DNA from: an uncultured Lactobacillus sp.
GTDB taxonomy: Bacteria > Bacillota > Bacilli > Lactobacillales > Lactobacillaceae
Assembly: GCA_947565635.1 (NCBI GenBank)
Contig: CANOGU010000008.1
Location: 1-64,000 of the forward strand
Direction of reading: 5' to 3'
Length of the DNA stretch: 64,000 nt
The notes beneath the pieces are model-generated. The model saw only the letters and a program-made list of their open reading frames with translations, ran no database searches and was not told the origin of the DNA. The translations under genes and the position numbers were made by a program. Positions 15,606 through 23,846 of the stretch are shown piece by piece. Numbering within the stretch: the first letter of the stretch is position 1; each line of letters starts with the position of its first letter.

Positions 15606-18535
15606 AGTCAGCGTTAAGAAAAACAATCCAGTGGATTTTGCTCATTGGTTTGTTGCTGGGAGTACTAATTCAAACTTTGGGATTCTGGAACTATAATCCA
15701 ACTGAAGTTTCTACTAAGACACGGATTGGCATTGTTATTAGCCTAGTTCAACTTATTGTGATGGTTTGGTATGGGATGAGCTATGGTAATAAAGAATACA
15801 CATTTAAGGAAGCAGTTAAGAACTGGCTTGAAGGTGTAATTACTCTTATTATTTTCTATCTTGTTTTTGTTATTTCTTTACCACAGTTTTTCTCTGCTTG
15901 GAATTTATGGGGTATCTTTTTCCCAGTTTTAACAAGTACATCGGCTTTATTTAGTGGAATTATCATTTCACTTTTCTTTCAGCCCTTTATCTTTAGATTG
16001 CAAGAAAAGTTAAATGCTAAGCAGAATGTGTTGTTATTAACTACCATTACACTTTTAATTTTTACTTTAAGCGCTGGAAACTCGCTTTTAACTAGCTATA
16101 GTATTTTTGGCTTATACTTAGTTTTACCCTTTGCTTGGGGAATGCTTATTAGTAAAGTGAAAATTAGTAGTAAATGTCTCTTGGGCTTAACTGTTTTAAG
16201 TGTCATATTACTTCCGGTGATTTATTATGCAACGATCGCTTTAATGCCAGTTCAAACACCACAAGCAGTTTTATTTACGCAAATGAATATGGCCTGGAAT
16301 ACAAGCATGCTTATGAGTCCTTCCTCTCCCTTATTGTTTGTAATTGTAATTACAGGTGCATTACTTTTTAGAAGATGGATGTCGAAAATTTCACATCAAA
16401 CTATTTCAATTTTGATTCCAGCAATCATTTTTGGAACAACTGCGTATGGAATGACTTTGTGGAAGGAAAAATTACAACTTGTTTTAGCTCCTGTTAGTAA
16501 AAAAGTTACGATCTTATTGATCCTGGCTTTATTAGTAGCAAGCTTCATTATTAATTTTGTTTTTAATAACTTTGTTCTTTCAAATAAGTATGTTCAACGA
16601 TTTTTAAATAAGTTTATTGGTAGAAATTTAAAAGATAGTCTTAATCTTTTACAAGAAGGCATTAATTTTATTAAAAGACATCTGCATATAATATGTCTTT
16701 TTGCTTATTTCATGGTTGTAACTATCATTGGTTTCTTTACTTTTAAGAGTAATTTAAATGTCACTTTAGTCTATATCTTTACCAATAGATTAGGAACAGT
16801 TGTTTTATCAAGTATTTTTCTATTGGCAATTTTTGAAATATTTTATGTAATTACAACTCGTTTTTGGGTAGCAGCAAGCATTCCAACTATTCTTGGTTTG
16901 GGAATTGCTATTGGTAATGGTATTAAGATGAATTTAAGAGAAGAGCCAATTTACCCAACTGAAATTAGTGAAATTGTTAATTGGAAAACTTTAATTCCCA
17001 TGATGGGAGTTAAAAATCTGATTTATATTTTAGTAGGATTTGCACTTTTAATTGTTGTAATTATATTTTTAGAAAAAAAGTATCCAATTAATCTTAAACG
17101 TAAAAAGATAAGCTGGATAAAGGTAATCATTAGCTTGTTAATCTTGATTACACCGTTATGGTTTAATGATGAAAATTCACCGATTTATTATATTTCTAAG
17201 GGATTTGATAATAATCCTAACTTTAGAAATCCACCGGATAGTACAGGAGCTAATGGCTCAATTCTGACCTTCTTGGACTTTATTAAAGTGCCGATTATGG
17301 ATAAACCAGCTAATTATTCAGAAAGCGCAGTTAAACAAGTCGTTCAAAAGTATAAGCGTGAATCAACAACTATTAATAAAACAAGAAAAAACAAATTAAG
17401 TGATCAAACAATTGTTTTTAATCTTAGTGAAAGTTTTGTAGATCCAAAGGAATTTCCAACTGTTAAAATCTCTAATAGTGTTCGTGATCCTATGAAATAT
17501 ATCCGTAAGCTCATGACAACAACCACTGCTGGCCATATGCTTAGTGCTGGCTATGGTGGTGGAACAGGAAATATGGAATATGAATCTTTAACTGGATTTA
17601 ATATGGGCACTTTTTCTACTGCTGTCACGCCATATACACAAATAACTTCTCGTTATAATTTCTATCCAACAATTGGAATGAACTTTAAGTATAGCAGTGC
17701 TCTTCATCCATTTAATGGGACGTTTTATGGGCGAATTGATAATTATCGTCGGTTTAGATTTAATAAATTTGCCTACCTAGGATCTAAATATAAGATTTAT
17801 GATCAAAAAACTATTGGCTCTAACCCATACTTATCTGATGAAACTGCTTATCAAAATGGAATACGTCAGATTAAGAGTCAAAAAGATGGTCAATTTATTA
17901 ACCTAATCTCAATGCAGAACCATATGCCATATGGCGACTATTATTCATCAAATGAGTATCAAGATAATGTGAGTGGATCTTTGATTGCTGATGAAAATAC
18001 AAAGAACAGTTTTGCTTCTTATACTAAAGGAGTGGAATATACTGATAAAGCAGTAAAGAAGTTTATTAAGCAAATTGATGAGATTGATAAACCAATAACA
18101 CTTGTCTTTTATGGTGATCATTACCCAGCGATAATTGATCAGTCTCAATTAGCTAAATATCCTGTAAAACTTCATGCTACGACTTACTTTATTTATTCAA
18201 ATAAATATGCTCGTGAACATGGAGCAAAGAGTAAGATTAAGCCTGATAAATATATTTCAACTAGTTCATTTATTCCGATGGCACTAGATCAAACTAATTC
18301 TAAAGTCACGGCATACCAGGCCTTACTTACCCGCATCTATAAAGAGTTACCCGCAATAACTATTAATTATAGTGGTGATGATGGTTTTGAATTAGTTGAC
18401 CAAAATGGTAAGAAAGTTTCTGAAAATAAGTTGACTAAGAAGCAAAAAGAACTACTTAAAGACTATCAGTTAATTCAATATGATATGTCCGCTGGTAAGG
18501 GATATAGCCTAGATATTAAAGGATTTTATAAATAA
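15602..18535 (+). CDS. LTA-synthase-like phosphoglycerol transferase with long multi-helix N-terminus
   Basis: 977 residues, about 300 longer than usual LtaS proteins. Residues about 1-330 hold about ten helices, followed by about five more at 360-520 of the LtaS type. The extracellular alkaline phosphatase/sulfatase domain runs from about 600: NLSESFVDP (metal-binding Glu), GGGTGNMEYESLTG (the Thr is the expected nucleophile), SMQNHMPYG and FYGDHYPA (metal Asp/His). The catalytic set looks complete. It should use phosphatidylglycerol or a related lipid to add phosphoglycerol to lipoteichoic acid or another glycolipid. The first ten helices recall acyltransferase-3 proteins (see findings). 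It starts in an ATGA overlap with plsY. Confidence 0.88.
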   Translation: MKSALRKTIQWILLIGLLLGVLIQTLGFWNYNPTEVSTKTRIGIVISLVQLIVMVWYGMSYGNKEYTFKEAVKNWLEGVITLIIFYLVFVISLPQFFSAWNLWGIFFPVLTSTSALFSGIIISLFFQPFIFRLQEKLNAKQNVLLLTTITLLIFTLSAGNSLLTSYSIFGLYLVLPFAWGMLISKVKISSKCLLGLTVLSVILLPVIYYATIALMPVQTPQAVLFTQMNMAWNTSMLMSPSSPLLFVIVITGALLFRRWMSKISHQTISILIPAIIFGTTAYGMTLWKEKLQLVLAPVSKKVTILLILALLVASFIINFVFNNFVLSNKYVQRFLNKFIGRNLKDSLNLLQEGINFIKRHLHIICLFAYFMVVTIIGFFTFKSNLNVTLVYIFTNRLGTVVLSSIFLLAIFEIFYVITTRFWVAASIPTILGLGIAIGNGIKMNLREEPIYPTEISEIVNWKTLIPMMGVKNLIYILVGFALLIVVIIFLEKKYPINLKRKKISWIKVIISLLILITPLWFNDENSPIYYISKGFDNNPNFRNPPDSTGANGSILTFLDFIKVPIMDKPANYSESAVKQVVQKYKRESTTINKTRKNKLSDQTIVFNLSESFVDPKEFPTVKISNSVRDPMKYIRKLMTTTTAGHMLSAGYGGGTGNMEYESLTGFNMGTFSTAVTPYTQITSRYNFYPTIGMNFKYSSALHPFNGTFYGRIDNYRRFRFNKFAYLGSKYKIYDQKTIGSNPYLSDETAYQNGIRQIKSQKDGQFINLISMQNHMPYGDYYSSNEYQDNVSGSLIADENTKNSFASYTKGVEYTDKAVKKFIKQIDEIDKPITLVFYGDHYPAIIDQSQLAKYPVKLHATTYFIYSNKYAREHGAKSKIKPDKYISTSSFIPMALDQTNSKVTAYQALLTRIYKELPAITINYSGDDGFELVDQNGKKVSENKLTKKQKELLKDYQLIQYDMSAGKGYSLDIKGFYK

Positions 18536-18538
18536 TAG

Positions 18539-18567
18539 TTGACTAAAATGTTATTCTCCCTTATTAT
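18539..18567 (+). promoter_or_regulatory. Promoter of the tyrS T-box transcript
   Basis: TTGACT at 18539-18544, 17-nt spacer, TATTAT at 18562-18567, starting four bases after the upstream stop codon. Confidence 0.8.
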
Positions 18568-18573
18568 CGTAGG

Positions 18574-18777
18574 TAAATGAGAGTAGCTACTTAATTCAGG
18601 GTTCAGAGAACTAGCGGTTAGTGTGAGCTAGGCAGGTTAAGCAGGCGAAGTACGGATGGGGTAGTTTCCTTATCAACTGAACTTAAGGCGCGTTAAGCGC
18701 AAACGTGGGTGGTACCACGGCTAATGAAGTAATTTAGTCGTCCCTAGATTTCGAGAGAAATTTAGGGACGTTTTTTG
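18574..18777 (+). ncRNA. T-box leader of tyrS, Tyr (UAC) specifier
   Basis: The leader holds the T-box core GGGTGGTACCACGG near 18709-18722. The codon TAC at 18651-18653, in the purine-rich context GCGAAGTACGGAT, fits the specifier loop and matches tyrosine. The leader ends in a terminator: CGTCCCTA pairs with TAGGGACG (18739-18770), followed by six T. Uncharged tRNA-Tyr should pair with the specifier and the TGG-bulge and favour the antiterminator, allowing tyrS expression when tyrosine is short. Confidence 0.95.
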
Positions 18778-18792
18778 TTAGGAGAAAAAATT

Positions 18793-20055
18793 ATGGCAAA
18801 ATTTGACATTTTAGAAGATTTAAAATGGCGCGGTGCTATTAATCAAGAAACTGATGAAGAAGGTTTGCGTAAATACTTAGCAGAGCACGATGATTTAGCT
18901 CTTTACTGCGGAACTGATCCAACTGGAGATTCACTTCATATTGGGCACTTGATTCCATTTATGATTTTAAAAAGATTCCAAATGGCTGGTTATCATCCCG
19001 TAATTTTAATTGGTGGGGGCACTGGTTCTATTGGTGATCCGTCTGGTAGAAAGACTGAACGTGTTCTTCAAACTGCTGAGCAAGTTAAACACAATGAAGA
19101 GAAATTGACTGCTCAAATGAAGAAGCTATTTGGTACTGAAAACTTTGAAATTAAAAATAATGCAGAGTGGCTTGGTAAACTTAACTTAATTGATTTCTTG
19201 CGTGATTATGGTAAGTTCTTCCAAGTTAACAATATGATTAATAAGGATGTTGTTGCAAGCCGACTTGAAAATGGTATTTCATTTACTGAATTTTCGTACC
19301 AAATTTTACAAGCCATTGACTTCTACCACTTGAACAAAGATAATGGCGTTCAACTTCAAATTGGTGGTAGTGATCAGTGGGGCAACATTACTGCTGGTAT
19401 CGATTTGATTCATAAGCTTGAAGGGGCTGACCGTCCAGCATTTGGTTTAACCATTCCATTGATGCTTAAAGCTGATGGTACTAAGTTTGGTAAATCTGCT
19501 GGTGGTGCTGTATGGCTTGATCCTGAAAAGACGAGTCCTTACGAATTTTACCAATTTTGGATTAACCAAGATGATCGTGATGTTGTTAAGTACCTTAAGT
19601 ACTTTACTTTCTTATCGCGTGAAGAAATTGAAGATTTAGCTGAAAAGACTGAAAAGGAACCTTGGAAGCGTGCCGCTCAAAAGAGATTGGCAGAGGAAGT
19701 GACTAAGTTTGTTCATGGTGAAGAAGGTCTAAAGGAAGCTCAAATGATTACCGAAGCATTATTCTCTGGTAACGTTAAGAGCTTGTCAGTTCCTCAAATC
19801 GAACAAGCTTTGAAGAATGCTCCAAGCGTAGAAGCAACGCATGAAGCTAAAAATATTGTAGAATTCTTGGTTGAAACTAAGATTGAACCATCAAAACGTC
19901 AAGCACGTGAAGATGTAAAAAACGGTGCTATTTACGTAAATGGCGAACGTCAAAACGATGTTGATTTCATTATTGAACCAGATGATGATTTCGATGGTAA
20001 GTACGTAATTATCCGTAAGGGTAAGAGAAAGTACACTTTAGTTAAAATTAAATAG
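18793..20055 (+). CDS. tyrS: Tyrosyl-tRNA synthetase
   Basis: The ATG at 18793 follows AGGAGAA; an earlier in-frame start would lie in the T-box terminator. 420 residues, normal for bacterial TyrRS. It has YCGTDPTGDSLHIGHLIPF (HIGH motif), GGGTGSIGDPSGR, GGSDQWGNI, and KFGKSAGGAVWLD in place of KMSKS, as in other TyrRS of this class. A C-terminal S4 RNA-binding domain runs from about residue 350 (KRQAREDVKNGAIYVNGE). It charges tRNA-Tyr in the cytoplasm and is controlled by the T-box. Confidence 0.98.
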   Translation: MAKFDILEDLKWRGAINQETDEEGLRKYLAEHDDLALYCGTDPTGDSLHIGHLIPFMILKRFQMAGYHPVILIGGGTGSIGDPSGRKTERVLQTAEQVKHNEEKLTAQMKKLFGTENFEIKNNAEWLGKLNLIDFLRDYGKFFQVNNMINKDVVASRLENGISFTEFSYQILQAIDFYHLNKDNGVQLQIGGSDQWGNITAGIDLIHKLEGADRPAFGLTIPLMLKADGTKFGKSAGGAVWLDPEKTSPYEFYQFWINQDDRDVVKYLKYFTFLSREEIEDLAEKTEKEPWKRAAQKRLAEEVTKFVHGEEGLKEAQMITEALFSGNVKSLSVPQIEQALKNAPSVEATHEAKNIVEFLVETKIEPSKRQAREDVKNGAIYVNGERQNDVDFIIEPDDDFDGKYVIIRKGKRKYTLVKIK

Positions 20056-20068
20056 TTATTAAAAAGAG

Positions 20069-20106
20069 AAGACGAGGAGTGCTGGAGGCACTCCTCGTCT
20101 TTTTTG
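20069..20106 (+). terminator. Terminator of tyrS
   Basis: AGACGAGGAGTGC pairs with GCACTCCTCGTCT and is followed by T7. Confidence 0.95.
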
Positions 20107-20135
20107 TTATAATTAGATGTGGATTAAAATGGTTT

Positions 20136-20208
20136 GCCGTTTTAGCTCAGGAGGTAGAGCACCGCCGTGGTAAGGAGGAGGTCCCCAGTTCAAATCTGGG
20201 AAACGGCT
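20136..20208 (+). tRNA. tRNA-Thr (GGT anticodon)
   Basis: Acceptor GCCGTTT pairs with AAACGGC, D stem GCTC with GAGC, and T arm CCCAG-TTCAAAT-CTGGG. The anticodon loop GTGGTAA gives GGT, threonine. CCA is not encoded. The anticodon stem CCGCC/GGAGG has a G.A mismatch at its middle pair (29-41), and position 32 is G, which is unusual. It may still be functional, or it may be a drifting copy. Confidence 0.88.
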
Positions 20209-20239
20209 TAGTTATTGAAAATAAAGTACGCAATAGTGT

Positions 20240-20266
20240 TAGCTCTGCTTCGTGCAGAGCTTTTTA
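20240..20266 (+). terminator. Terminator of tRNA-Thr
   Basis: AGCTCTGC pairs with GCAGAGCT around loop TTCGT and is followed by T5. Confidence 0.85.
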
Positions 20267-20353
20267 TGTATATTTAAATTACTTTTACTGAGAAAAGGTT
20301 TTAAAATAACAAAAACGTGATAAAATGTAGATGTAAATTGGAGGAAGTATATT

Positions 20354-20428
20354 ATGCAAGAATATAGAAATATAGCTCTCCTTTCTCAAGATGGGGGGGG
20401 TAGAAGCCTATTCTATCAACAGTTCTAG
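20354..20428 (+). pseudogene. Micro-ORF with a G8 tract, probably frameshifted
   Basis: TTGGAGGAAG is a strong RBS before ATG at 20354. The frame reads MQEYRNIALLSQDGGGR and stops after 24 codons at TAG 20426. Directly after the twelfth codon comes GAT and then eight G in a row (20393-20400). If the tract had seven G, the frame would continue about 28 codons to a TAG at 20511, inside the following terminator. Either a decayed short gene or a length-variable switch. No homologue is recognised. Confidence 0.4.
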
Positions 20429-20473
20429 AGGATTTAACACTTTAAATCCTAATTTTCTTGCGCAATATTTAAT

Positions 20474-20526
20474 AAAAGCCAAGTTAAGGCTGACTTATGT
20501 AGTCATGCTTTAGCTTGGCTTTTTTG
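20474..20526 (+). terminator. Terminator of the micro-ORF unit
   Basis: AAAAGCCAAG pairs with CTTGGCTTTT and ends in a T run. Apart from the micro-ORF and this hairpin, the gap 20267-20618 shows nothing else I can name. Confidence 0.75.
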
Positions 20527-20618
20527 CGTCTTCAATTATTTTAGCTAATGGAGTGGTAAATGAATAACAAATAGATCAAAAAAAGGTCAATGCTAATAGC
20601 GGAGTATGGAGGAAGAAA

Positions 20619-21521
20619 GTGAAAAATAATTTTTATAAGTATGGGGCAGCTACTTTAATTGGAGTAAGTTTACTTTTAGCTGCTGGTTGTCAAAATAACA
20701 ATACTCAATCAAGTTCTAGTTCAAAAGCAAAGTCTTCTGTTGTCAAAATTGAGAAGAAAAGTAAATCTAATAAGGCTAGTTCAAAGAATAAACAAAGTTC
20801 TATTAATGAAGAAAGTAGTCAAAGTTCAACTAAGTCAGTTGAAAAGAAAAACGATAAATTACCAACTGCTGCTGAACTTATGAAGAATGTTTCTGCTTTT
20901 AATGAAGGAAACTTTGATATTCGTCTTAATTATGCAACTATTCAGGGATATGACACTGGTGTTATTCAAGAGAGCCCAAGAATTGTTCACTATAAGTTTA
21001 ATGGTGGAATGTCTTCGGAGATTTGGACTACGGATAAAGATGTTTATACCTTGGAAGGCGATAAGTGGACACAAGCAGGACAAACTTATAAATATGATCG
21101 CTTTGATCCAATTACTAATGTACCAACGGGACTTATTAATCAAATGAAGGTGACTAAGACTGCTGAGGGATATAAAGCTACTTATCAAGGAAATTCCCAA
21201 GAAATAAAAGAATTGATGGAAAAATATATTGTTTGTGTAGCAAGTGCAATTAAATGGAATCCATGGGGAGATCAAGACTTCACGTCTGCAACCTTAACTT
21301 ATACCTTTAATAAGCAAAAACAATTAACTGGGATGAACTATGAATGGAGTGCCGGTTCAAACAAGGGTACAGCTTCTTATACTAATATCAATCAACAGCA
21401 GCTGTCTGTTCCAAAGGATGTAATTGAAAAGGCAGCACAAAATCCTGATTCTGTTGACAACCAAAATAAGAGTGTCGATAGCAATGATGACGATGATGAT
21501 AGTAGTAGCGATGATGAATAG
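20619..21521 (+). CDS. Lipoprotein with Ser/Lys linker, DUF6612-like
   Basis: GTG start after GGAGGAAGAAA. 300 residues: signal peptide ending in the lipobox LLAAGC, a Ser/Lys/Asn-rich linker to about residue 70, an extracytoplasmic domain, and a final run of Asp and Ser. The domain shows EIWTTDKDVYTLEGDKW, EGYKATYQGN, LTGMNYEWSAG and LSVPKDVIEKAA. The same order of motifs occurs in the proteins at 4213 and 5016, so it is a third copy of that family here. Anchored outside the membrane, function unknown. Followed 23 nt later by another envelope protein gene. Confidence 0.75.
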   Translation: MKNNFYKYGAATLIGVSLLLAAGCQNNNTQSSSSSKAKSSVVKIEKKSKSNKASSKNKQSSINEESSQSSTKSVEKKNDKLPTAAELMKNVSAFNEGNFDIRLNYATIQGYDTGVIQESPRIVHYKFNGGMSSEIWTTDKDVYTLEGDKWTQAGQTYKYDRFDPITNVPTGLINQMKVTKTAEGYKATYQGNSQEIKELMEKYIVCVASAIKWNPWGDQDFTSATLTYTFNKQKQLTGMNYEWSAGSNKGTASYTNINQQQLSVPKDVIEKAAQNPDSVDNQNKSVDSNDDDDDSSSDDE

Positions 21522-21544
21522 AGAGTAGTGTAAGAAAGAAGTAT

Positions 21545-22060
21545 ATGGATAAGCTAAAAGAAAATAAATTTGTTGTTAAAGCTAAAGAAATTTGGAAGAA
21601 ACATAAAATCTTAGTTTCAGTTATCGGGGGAATTTTATTACTCCTAGGTATTATTGGAGTTTGGGATTCACAGAGTAAAGTTGATCCTTTAGATGGAGTT
21701 CAACATGTGGCATGGAGTGGATATAACGAATCTTGGATAATTCCTGATTCAGAACGAGATCAAATTGCCACTAAGATCAGAGTAGCGATATTTAAGAAAT
21801 ATGGGGCTAGCAACCAGACAATTAAATATATTCAAGACAATCCTAAATGGATTTATGATTCCGATGATTATCAATCCATTAGATCGGATATAGGCGACGA
21901 TAAGACTGATAAGGCAATTGATGAAATTAATTACGTAAAAAATGGACTTAAGATTACGCATGATAACGGAAATAAAATAATTCTAAAAATTGATATTCCA
22001 CAAGATCGAGCTAATAAGGATGGTATAAAGCTTGTAAATCGAGAATTTAAGACTGATTAG
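21545..22060 (+). CDS. Single-pass membrane protein of unknown function
   Basis: 171 residues: a basic start (KENKFVVKAKEIWKKHK), one helix at about 21-42 (ILVSVIGGILLLLGIIGVWD), and an exported charged domain of about 125 residues rich in Asp, Lys and Ile. The start DGVQHVAWSGYNES faintly recalls the FSGYNG-type motif of secreted Firmicute proteins, but this is not firm. The RBS is weak (AAGAAAG). It follows the lipoprotein at 20619 closely and probably shares its transcript. Confidence 0.6.
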   Translation: MDKLKENKFVVKAKEIWKKHKILVSVIGGILLLLGIIGVWDSQSKVDPLDGVQHVAWSGYNESWIIPDSERDQIATKIRVAIFKKYGASNQTIKYIQDNPKWIYDSDDYQSIRSDIGDDKTDKAIDEINYVKNGLKITHDNGNKIILKIDIPQDRANKDGIKLVNREFKTD

Positions 22061-22067
22061 AAAGAGG

Positions 22068-22329
22068 ATGGGATTCAAAATTAGATAAAGTTAATCAAAA
22101 TTTAGATAACTTGAATACAACGGTTGCTGAAGGAGCAGTAACAATTAATGAACAACTTATGGATAATAATGCGCTTCTTAGAGATAGTAATAATTATTTG
22201 AAGTCTATTAATTCGACTGTTGTAAGTATTGATAGAACAGCTGTAGGTATAAAAGCTAGTAATTATGCTGTAGCTGGGGCAGCACTAACCGCAGCTAATA
22301 GCTTACAGAGTATTTATAACAAATTATGA
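22068..22329 (+). pseudogene. Small hydrophilic protein gene, probably frameshifted at its start
   Basis: AGAGGATG places ATG at 22068, but that frame stops after six codons (MGFKIR). One frame over, a clear coding stretch runs from about 22081 (LDKVNQNLDNLNTTVAEGAV) to TGA at 22327. It includes NNALLRDSNNYLKSINSTV and ends ANSLQSIYNKL. A single indel near 22078-22081 would join the RBS and ATG to it, giving about 87 residues. If not a pseudogene, a TTG at 22111 without an RBS would be the start. The amphipathic, Asn/Ala-rich chain looks helical; it is not recognised. Confidence 0.4.
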
Positions 22330-22501
22330 TATTTAAAATCTTTAAGGTGGCGATGTAATGTAAATAAAAAGCAATCTAAAACTGTACAAAAAAACTTCCT
22401 AATTTCTCAAACTAAGTCTTAAAAATAGGAAGTTAGCTAATATCAAAATAAATAATGAATCAAAATAAGTAATCAATTTTTTTAATACAAGGAGAAATAT
22501 T

Positions 22502-23846
22502 ATGAAAAAATCAATTTTTAAAACCGCATTAATGTCAGCAGCAGTTCTTTCTGGCGTTGGTATTTTTGCCAATACTGCTCAAGCTAATGCGGCTGTTCAA
22601 TCCAGCGCAACTAATGCTTCTCAAGTTCGCGGCGTATTAACTGTTGTTGATCACCAAAAAGGTGAAGTTCACTTATATGACCGAGACGGCAATATCATGA
22701 AGCAAACTGTTAAGAACGGTAAAGCCTACAAAGTATGGGAAAAAGCCATGATTAACGGTGAACTTATGTATCGTATTGGTACTGACAAGCAATGGATTCC
22801 AGCTAAATACACTAACTGGGACAATGCCAAGGTTGGTCAAAGAGTGAACGTGGGTTCCATCAAACAATGCTATCTCAAACCGTCAAAATTACGCAGGTAG
22901 CGTTCGTGTTAACTACCAAGGACGTGGTCAAGTTCGTTTAGTAAATAATCAAGGTGCTTACGTAAGTCAATACGTACCAAAGAACTCAACTTGGAGAGCT
23001 TGGGAAAAGGCAACTATTAATAACGAACCAATGTATCGTATTGGTACACAAAATCAATGGGTTCCAGCTAAGTATGTAGCATCTGTTCAAACTACTGTTA
23101 AGAAGTCTGCTCCAGCTGTGCATGTAACGGCTACACCAGCTAAGACTCAAACTAGTCAAATTACTAAACCAGCAGTTCCAGTTGTAAACCACAATACTAC
23201 TAGTACTGCAAAACCAGCAACTCCAGTTGTAAATAATGGTGCTACTCACACTAATACTGCTAAGCCAGTAACTCCAAGCAAACCAGTTGTACCAACAACA
23301 CCAGCAAAGCCAAGCACTAATAACCAAAACACTGCAAAGCCTAGCCAACCGGTTAAGCCAGCTCAACCTTCAAAACCAGTTACACCAACTAAGCCTGTAA
23401 CTCCAACTAAACCAGTTCAACCAACTCAATCTACTCAAAGTCAAACAGGTGTGAATGCTATATCAACTGATGAGATAGCTAGCTATGTAAATCAACAATT
23501 TTTAAATGGAGGGTATAAGCAAGGTAGTCAAGCAGAGATGGATGCATCAGGACACTCCACAAGTAATACTTTGTATTGTGGTATTAAAGATACTGATACT
23601 AGACAAGATACTATCGACAATGTAAAAGATGGCCTAAAGCAGTATGACTGGGTTGATCATAAATACGATATTAATTTTTATGAAGCAGATTATGATCATA
23701 TGTTTGTAACAGCTCAATACCTTAAACCTACAGATACTGTTGACTGGGGTGATGGCCCTACACCAATGAAGAACTATTATTCAAAATCAACAGGTGATAG
23801 CTATAATTATTCAAGTTATTTAGCAGTAAATAGATATTTGTATTAA
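22502..23846 (+). pseudogene. SLAP-domain surface protein, frameshifted
   Basis: RBS AAGGAG and a signal peptide ending NTAQANAAV. First SLAP domain at about residues 40-110 (LTVVDHQKGEVHLYDRDG, ELMYRIGTDKQWIPAKY). After VNVGS an extra C at 22857/22858 throws the frame, which stops at 22900. In the next frame the text continues without a gap: NNAISNRQNYAGSVRVNYQG, a second SLAP domain (EPMYRIGTQNQWVPAKY), a Lys-Pro-Val-Thr-rich stalk of about 110 residues, and a C-terminal domain of about 130 residues ending YLAVNRYLY. Without the insertion it would be 447 residues. SLAP domains hold proteins on the wall of lactobacilli. The last domain is not recognised. Confidence 0.8.

Noticed and set aside
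20079..20291. Open frame of 70 codons over the tRNA-Thr
   Set aside because: It runs through the tyrS terminator and the tRNA and has no RBS or coding character.
20859..21275. 138-codon minus-strand frame opposite the lipoprotein at 20619
   Set aside because: Shadow of a clear coding frame with signal peptide; no RBS.
22986..23366. 126-codon minus-strand frame rich in Trp and Ser opposite the KPVT stalk
   Set aside because: Composition is the mirror of the Pro/Thr/Lys repeats; an antisense artefact.
23280..23435. Tandem short repeats that might suggest a CRISPR array
   Set aside because: They are codon-level Lys-Pro-Val-Thr repeats inside a coding stalk, without uniform repeats and unique spacers.
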